From assembly GCA_964397655.1 (NCBI GenBank), contig CAYNKA010000006.1, positions 1 through 64,000 on the forward strand: DNA of 64,000 bases. The letters run 5' to 3'. Position numbers and translations under genes: made by a program. Origin of the DNA: CAYNKA01 sp964397655. GTDB lineage: Bacteria > Spirochaetota > Spirochaetia > DTKZ01. Shown piece after piece: positions 59,612-64,000 of this stretch. How positions within the stretch are numbered: position 1 is the stretch's first letter; each line of letters begins with the position of its first letter. The notes beneath the pieces were generated by a model. The model was not told where the DNA came from and did not search any database. It saw nothing but the letters and a program-made list of their open reading frames with translations.

Positions 59612-59634
59612 ACAGGCCCGCTGCCCGGGCCTGT
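59612..59634. other. Hairpin in the gap before the second lipoprotein gene's end
   Basis: ACAGGCCCG (59612-59620) and CGGGCCTGT (59626-59634) form a stable stem 14 bases past the lipoprotein stop (minus strand). No T-run follows on either strand, so its terminator role is uncertain. The rest of 59386-59648 shows no supportable feature. Confidence 0.4.
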
Positions 59635-59648
59635 CGTCTGTGCGACCG

Positions 59649-60395
59649 CTATTGCTTCGTGAAAGTGCTCGTCACGTCGGGGTCCGGAATGCTTTCGTAG
59701 GTGATGTCCACGGTTGTGGCGCTCTTGACGACGTAGGGGCTCAGGGAGCCGTATGAAGCGGCGCTGCCGTTTATGGCGGTCGCGACGGTGCGCAGAAAGC
59801 CCGAGGTGGTGCCCGAGACGTCCCAGGTTCCGCTCTGGGTATCGTCCGGATCCGGTGCGGTATCCGTCCAGGTGAAGGTTCCGTCGGAGGCGAAGGTCAT
59901 CGTCTCGGTTCCCGAATTCCAAGTCCCCGGAAAGCCGGAGTGTTTGGCGAAGACGGTTTTCGTCAGGGCGATCTGTTGGCTTCCTGCGGTGAGGGTCGCG
60001 GTTTCGCCGCTCACCGTATACGGAAACTCCATGACGGTGTTCGGCGCCGCGGCCACCCAGTATTGCTTGTCGTTCCATTCGTGCGTTACGGCGCATTTCA
60101 TCTTGCCGCCGGCCAAGGTGTAGGTGCCGCGGTTTCCTCCCACCTGCACGGTATCGTAGTAAAAGACCATGGAATACGCCGACTCGCCGATCTCCATGAC
60201 CATGGATTCCGCAACGGCGGCGCTGGAGGTTCCGTCGTAGTCGAAATACGGCGATGGAAAAACCTTGAGCCAAGTCCCTCCGAGGCTGTCACCGGTTCCG
60301 TCGGCATCGTCGTCTCCCGTCGCACTGTCGCAGGAAGAGAACAAGGAGAGGCAGGCGAAACAAGCCAGGATCAGGAGCGGATTGATTTTTTTCAT
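59649..60395 (-). CDS. Lipoprotein of unknown function
   Basis: The 248-residue protein has a lipoprotein signal with lipobox FSSC (Cys about 22), an acidic Asp/Gly linker and a beta-rich body with two similar halves, each containing GTWL or GTWN followed by a TFTW or TYTL strand. It resembles lipocalin-like spirochaetal lipoproteins only in style. ATG 60395 is preferred because AAGGAT sits at the right distance; an ATG three codons upstream overlaps that site. An inverted repeat at 60418-60438 lies in its leader. Confidence 0.82.
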   Translation of the reverse strand: MKKINPLLILACFACLSLFSSCDSATGDDDADGTGDSLGGTWLKVFPSPYFDYDGTSSAAVAESMVMEIGESAYSMVFYYDTVQVGGNRGTYTLAGGKMKCAVTHEWNDKQYWVAAAPNTVMEFPYTVSGETATLTAGSQQIALTKTVFAKHSGFPGTWNSGTETMTFASDGTFTWTDTAPDPDDTQSGTWDVSGTTSGFLRTVATAINGSAASYGSLSPYVVKSATTVDITYESIPDPDVTSTFTKQ

Positions 60396-60417
60396 AAAAA
60401 CCATCCTTGATTTTATT

Positions 60418-60438
60418 CCTTCAATCGACGGTTGAAGG
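60418..60438. repeat. Inverted repeat upstream of the lipoprotein gene
   Basis: CCTTCAA and TTGAAGG flank seven bases, 23 bases before the lipoprotein ATG and just after the AraC-type regulator gene. It may be an operator or an RNA stem in the leader. Confidence 0.4.
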
Positions 60439-60532
60439 TATGAAAATTCTATCCCCGGCGGACCGACTTGTCGCCTCGGAATGCATAATGAGACGCGAAA
60501 AACGAGGAATCCGGAAGTCGAATAGCGGGAAG

Positions 60533-61636
60533 CTAGGAGGAATGCGCCTGCCTTACGTAATCGGAGGGGGCCATTCCCTTATGTTCCCGGAAAACCCTGT
60601 TGAACGTGCTCTTCGAAGGGAAGCCCGCCTCGAATGCGAGGTCGAGGATGGACTGTTTTTTCAGCGCACCTTCTTCCACCCTTCCGCAGAAATAGTCGAG
60701 GCGTCTCGAATTGAGGAGGGCTTTGAAACCGGCATTGAAGTGACGGTTGACGGCGAAGGAAAGGCGGTTCGGGTGAACCCCGAATTCTTCGGCCAGATCG
60801 GAAAGCATGAGGTCGGGATTTCTATACCCGCCTTCGCGGAAACGCTTCTCCACGAGCTCGACCAGATGCTCGCATTCCTCGTCGCCGCACAGCAGCTCGC
60901 CCGGTCCTTTCCTGTCGGCCGGCTTGAATCCGGAAGCGTCCGGGGCGATCAACAGCAGAAAGGATATGCCGTAGATCAGTACTGCCATGGCAACCGATAA
61001 AACGGTGAAGGGCGCCGCTATCCCGGCCGAAAGATGCCCCGTGGCCGCTGGATTCACGGCGACATAGGAGAACACCGCGAGCACCACGGCCGGCACGATC
61101 ACGAGAAACCTGATCCACAGACGCTTTGTCCTTGACAGGCGGCCCGACTTCCTGCCGAAGGCTATCCGTACGGAAACCGCGATGTAGAGGACGTTCGCGA
61201 GGACCTTCAATCCGTTCCTCACCGGCAGCCAGAGAGGAGGATTACCGGAAAAGACGTTCCGGATGAAAAGTTCGTATCCTTCCGCGGTCATCGACAAGAC
61301 GGTGATGGAAACGGCCAGAACCTCCGCGGCATAGGGAACCAGATGAATGAAGAAGAGCTTGGGTCTGTCGGGAGTATCGCTGACGAGCTCGCGCAGGTAC
61401 CACCACAGGAAAGGCCCGAAAAGAAACGGAAGCGGGGCGGTCAGGGGGTAAACCCAGGGATGGGGAAGCAGGACGTCCGCCCTCCACGTCGGAATGGTCG
61501 CCAGCCTGAGCGAAAAAACGATGAGCAGCAGGGCGAGAGGCATGTTCTTTCTGGGGCGAAACCTGAGGAGGATGGACAGAAGGATTACTGCGCCCTGAGC
61601 CGCTCCGGCGGTCGCGATCAACTCCAGGACATACAT
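60533..61636 (-). CDS. Membrane-bound AraC-family regulator
   Basis: The 367-residue protein has about seven hydrophobic segments in residues 1-235 and an AraC helix-turn-helix domain in the last 110 residues (LSDLAEEFGVHPNRLSFAVNRHF, then ILDLAFEAGFPSKSTFNRVFREHKGMAPSDY, quoted in two parts). It is a one-component regulator anchored in the membrane. It lies 39 bases after the TIGR04076 gene on the same strand and before a lipoprotein gene. The signal is unknown. Confidence 0.88.
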   Translation of the reverse strand: MYVLELIATAGAAQGAVILLSILLRFRPRKNMPLALLLIVFSLRLATIPTWRADVLLPHPWVYPLTAPLPFLFGPFLWWYLRELVSDTPDRPKLFFIHLVPYAAEVLAVSITVLSMTAEGYELFIRNVFSGNPPLWLPVRNGLKVLANVLYIAVSVRIAFGRKSGRLSRTKRLWIRFLVIVPAVVLAVFSYVAVNPAATGHLSAGIAAPFTVLSVAMAVLIYGISFLLLIAPDASGFKPADRKGPGELLCGDEECEHLVELVEKRFREGGYRNPDLMLSDLAEEFGVHPNRLSFAVNRHFNAGFKALLNSRRLDYFCGRVEEGALKKQSILDLAFEAGFPSKSTFNRVFREHKGMAPSDYVRQAHSS

Positions 61637-61675
61637 GCCTACATTATATACCGTATCGAGGATGATTCAGATGAT

Positions 61676-61936
61676 TCATTCGAGGAGGGTGATCGAGAAT
61701 TTCACGCAACCGCAGTCCGGGCATGCAGGTTTCGTCTTGCTTTTCGGATTCTTTTCGAAATCGAAAGCGGCCCCTGCAGCCAATGCGTTTTGCATCGGGA
61801 ATAGAACCATGTACGCCCCGCCGCAGAATTGCTTCTCCGGAGTGTTCAGTCCGTTCGCGTAATACTTGTCGCCCGGCGAATATCCGCAGGCGCAATGTCC
61901 GGTTACGCTCTCGATGCGGATCTCGAAACGTCTCAT
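61676..61936 (-). CDS. TIGR04076-family small protein
   Basis: The 86-residue protein fits the TIGR04076 pattern: an N-terminal strand, GHCACGYSPGDKYYANG, then QFCGGAYMVLFPMQNALAAG and a C-terminal ACPDCGCVKF strand. Three Cys clusters suggest a metal or redox site. The function of the family is unknown. ATG 61936 has GGAAGA seven bases upstream. It lies 25 bases after the creatininase-family gene on the same strand. Confidence 0.75.
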   Translation of the reverse strand: MRRFEIRIESVTGHCACGYSPGDKYYANGLNTPEKQFCGGAYMVLFPMQNALAAGAAFDFEKNPKSKTKPACPDCGCVKFSITLLE

Positions 61937-61961
61937 GACGGATCTTCCATTACGCTTCCGC

Positions 61962-62753
61962 TCAGGTCGCCTTCGCGAATTCCTCCAGAAACGCCGCGAT
62001 TTTTTCCACGGCGCGCTCGATGACGAGGAGCCCCTTGTCCGCGCTCGCCAGGGACGCGTCACCCCAGGCGCCGGAATCGCAGTAGTCGCCGAAACCGCCG
62101 TAGGTGTGGAAGGGCCCTCCCGAGGTGATCGTGCGCGGGCCGTGGAAGGCGAGGCCCGGCTTCGGCGCCTCGTTCGCGGCGGAGTCGAGGTCTACGGAGC
62201 CCGGCCTGAGGGCCATGACGACGCTCGTGATCGCGTCCCCGCCGTGGCCCTTGGGGGCGACGGCTACCGCGGGGAAAAGCTCGGGCCGCTCGGCGGTGAG
62301 CTCGTCGTAGGCGGCGAAGGCGGTCTTCCACCAGTCGACGATGCAGGCGCCGACTCCTTCGAGCCTGAGCGTCCTGCAGGCCGCGTCCGCGGCCCGCACG
62401 TTCATGGAGTGGCAGGCGAGGAAGGCTACCCGCTTCGCACCGGTGCCGGCCGAGGCGAGCGACCGGGCGACCGCGAGGCAGAGGTCGCGGAGCGTGTCAG
62501 CGGGTACGTGAACCGTGCCGGGCCAGCCCGCGAGTTCGAGGGTGTCGCCGTAGGGGATGGCCGGCGCGGCGAGAAATCCGGAGCGTTCCGCGACGATGCC
62601 GGAAACGGCGTCCGCCGCGAACCAGTCCGCGCCGAGGGGGCCGTGTTTGCCCAGGACTTCGACCGAGCCCAGGGGGATGATGACGCCCGGCGAGGACTTT
62701 GCGGCCTTCTCGTACTCGGGGCTCGTCATGTCGGCTATGCGGATTTTTTTCAT
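61962..62753 (-). CDS. Creatininase family protein
   Basis: The 263-residue protein has the family metal-site opening PLGSVEVLGKHGPLGAD with Glu32, His37 and Asp43, a HSMN segment in place of the usual GNGHGGN, and KGHGGDAITS with a further His (about 170). Family members hydrolyse cyclic amides or act on sugar or cofactor derivatives. It follows the Gfo/Idh/MocA dehydrogenase gene on the same strand with a 143-base GC-rich gap, and may act in the same pathway. A stem with a TTCG loop (62849-62866) lies in that gap. Confidence 0.85.
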   Translation of the reverse strand: MKKIRIADMTSPEYEKAAKSSPGVIIPLGSVEVLGKHGPLGADWFAADAVSGIVAERSGFLAAPAIPYGDTLELAGWPGTVHVPADTLRDLCLAVARSLASAGTGAKRVAFLACHSMNVRAADAACRTLRLEGVGACIVDWWKTAFAAYDELTAERPELFPAVAVAPKGHGGDAITSVVMALRPGSVDLDSAANEAPKPGLAFHGPRTITSGGPFHTYGGFGDYCDSGAWGDASLASADKGLLVIERAVEKIAAFLEEFAKAT

Positions 62754-62848
62754 GCGTGACTCCTTTTCGACGGGCCGGAGCGCTCGGCGCGCGGGCGGGA
62801 CGGCGGCGCCTGCGGCCGGGCTGCGGATTCATGGTCGGCATATCCGGG

Positions 62849-62866
62849 CCCCGCCTTCGGGCGGGG
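62849..62866. other. Stable stem with four-base loop between dehydrogenase and creatininase genes
   Basis: CCCCGCC (62849-62855) and GGCGGGG (62860-62866) enclose TTCG (CGAA on the transcribed minus strand). It lacks a T-run. It may separate expression of the two genes. Confidence 0.4.
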
Positions 62867-62896
62867 CGCCGCTGCCGGCGCGGGCCCGCCGGCGGT

Positions 62897-63922
62897 TCAT
62901 TCGTTCGAGATCGCGACCGGTTTTCCCGTCCGTGCGGACTCCGTGATCGCGAGGGCGATTTCCATGGACCTGCACGCGTCGAGGACGTCAGAGAGGATGG
63001 GCTTTCCGCGCAGGATGTGGTCGGCGAAGTCGTTTATCTCTTCCTTGAACGGATGGTGGCTCACGGAGCCGGAGTTCGGCGTCGGGCAGGGCAGCGTCAT
63101 CCAGTCGCTCTGGTTCGGAAGGAGCACCTTGGAAAAGAGCCGGTTGTCACGGATCGCCCCTTCGGTGCCGAGGAGGTCGATGTTGAACTGATAGGGGAAG
63201 GCGAGGCCGTCGAGGGAGGCCGAGAGCCTGCCCACCGAGCCGTCGCGGAATTTCACGGATGCGGCGTAGGTCGTGGGGTAGTCGAAATCCTCCCGCTTTC
63301 CCGTGGAGTAGGCGAAGACCTCCGCGATCTCTCCCTTGAGGTGCCGGGCGAGGTCGGCGGCGTGGCAGCCTCCCGTGATCATGGCCCCTCCCGCGAATTC
63401 CTTCTTCCTGATCCAGGAGTAGCTCGAGAAGCTCGGCTTGATGCCGTGCCAGTAGTCCATCTCCGCGTAATAGACGTCCCCTATCGCCTTCCCGTCGAGG
63501 AGGTTCCTGAGGTTCGCGACCAAGGGGTGCCATCGCAGGACGAAGCTCACCACCGTCTTCCCCTTCGCCTTGCGCGCCGCGGCGCGGAGGCTCGCGAGCT
63601 CCTCGTAGTCGATCGCCGCGGGCTTTTCCAGGATGAGGTGCTTGCCGGCATCGAGGGCCAGGATCGCCTCCTTCGCGTGGAGGTGGTTCGGCATGCACTC
63701 GGACACGATGTCCACCGCGGGATCGTCGAGCATGTCCTCGTAGCGGTCGTAGACCTTCGCGGCCGGACTCGCCGCCGCCGCGAGGCTTTCCGCGCTCGTG
63801 CGCGACCTGCTCGATACGGCGACGAGCCGGAGCGCCGGGTTCGCGGCGATCGCCTCCAGGTGCTGGCGGGCGACCTGGCCCGCGCCCCGTATTCCCACTC
63901 CGAGCCGGGTTCTGTCGTTCAT
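62897..63922 (-). CDS. Gfo/Idh/MocA-family oxidoreductase
   Basis: The 341-residue NAD(P)-dependent dehydrogenase has an N-terminal Rossmann fold with GIRGAGQVARQH (about 10-21), the EKP motif (about 98-100) with its catalytic Lys, and GGCHAADLARHL (about 183-194) with the conserved catalytic His and upstream Asp. The family oxidises sugars, inositols or their acids. GGAGG lies seven bases before the ATG. It probably forms an operon with the gene entering from the right edge and with the creatininase-family gene. Confidence 0.9.
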   Translation of the reverse strand: MNDRTRLGVGIRGAGQVARQHLEAIAANPALRLVAVSSRSRTSAESLAAAASPAAKVYDRYEDMLDDPAVDIVSECMPNHLHAKEAILALDAGKHLILEKPAAIDYEELASLRAAARKAKGKTVVSFVLRWHPLVANLRNLLDGKAIGDVYYAEMDYWHGIKPSFSSYSWIRKKEFAGGAMITGGCHAADLARHLKGEIAEVFAYSTGKREDFDYPTTYAASVKFRDGSVGRLSASLDGLAFPYQFNIDLLGTEGAIRDNRLFSKVLLPNQSDWMTLPCPTPNSGSVSHHPFKEEINDFADHILRGKPILSDVLDACRSMEIALAITESARTGKPVAISNE

Positions 63923-63948
63923 AGGGAGCCTCCTGTGACGAGAAAGCC

Positions 63949-64000
63949 TCAGGTTATCTCGAGGCTCTTGTAGATTTCGAGGGCATACTTCCCGAAGTCC
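63949..64000 (-). CDS. C-terminal end of an unidentified gene, cut by the window edge
   Basis: Only the last 16 codons are present (ending YALEIYKSLEIT). They lie 26 bases upstream of the Gfo/Idh/MocA gene on the same strand, so the gene is probably first in that operon. The fragment is too short to identify; a sugar isomerase-type neighbour would be usual. Confidence 0.5.
   Translation of the reverse strand, partial: DFGKYALEIYKSLEIT

Noticed and set aside
1..64000. CRISPR arrays, tRNA or rRNA genes, insertion sequences and prophage
   Set aside because: I read for repeat-spacer patterns, tRNA clover-leaf ends, rRNA motifs, transposase motifs and phage genes and found none; a short or diverged tRNA could still be missed by eye.

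Overview
The window reads as a gene-dense, GC-rich bacterial chromosome. My best guess is a fermentative, motile member of the Spirochaetota. This rests on the signal peptides of the binding proteins (they end ...FAGGS or ...NAGGS and run into Lys/Glu/Ala-rich linkers), four TRAP transporter sets, a chemoreceptor, a 7TM-DISM diguanylate cyclase and paired butyrate/acetate kinases. It is an inference from style, not a marker gene. No rRNA, tRNA, CRISPR array, insertion sequence or prophage was seen.

Layout: (1) 1-2428, end of a TRAP operon (binding protein, DctQ, DctM). (2) 2446-9907, a minus-strand six-gene operon for a MacAB-TolC-like efflux pump followed by its own histidine kinase and NtrC-type regulator, with a good sigma-54 promoter in front. 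(3) 10170-17179, an acyl-phosphate island: ptb-buk on the minus strand, and divergently a TetR regulator, acetate kinase, a FolE2-like protein with lost metal ligands, a second acetokinase, and a third one that has lost its catalytic residues. (4) 17166-22510, a GH31 glycosidase, a diguanylate cyclase and a sugar isomerase-like protein. (5) 22594-28266, a three-subunit molybdenum hydroxylase and a secreted FMN/FAD reductase. (6) 28432-30198, pyruvate kinase. (7) 30247-33316, a second TRAP operon. (8) 33527-36167, a DUF4139 protein, a decayed flavoprotein and a 38-residue Lys-rich gene with its own promoter and terminator. (9) 36320-44863, a GntR-controlled catabolic operon with split transketolase, tartronate semialdehyde reductase, TRAP permease, two near-duplicate binding proteins and an SDR. 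(10) 45074-49470, a chemoreceptor and an unusual two-component pair. (11) 49475-54194, a sugar ABC importer with a flavoprotein. (12) 54657-64000, two lipoproteins, membrane-anchored LuxR and AraC regulators, several small enzymes, a creatininase-family protein and a Gfo/Idh/MocA dehydrogenase.

How it fits together: the organism appears to import organic or sugar acids (TRAP) and sugars (ABC), feed them through pentose-type carbon shuffling and glycerate to pyruvate kinase, and make ATP from acyl-phosphates. The strongest candidate for an undescribed system is the acetokinase/FolE2-like operon at 12311-17179. The sigma-54/NtrC-wired efflux operon and the stand-alone small Lys-rich gene are next.
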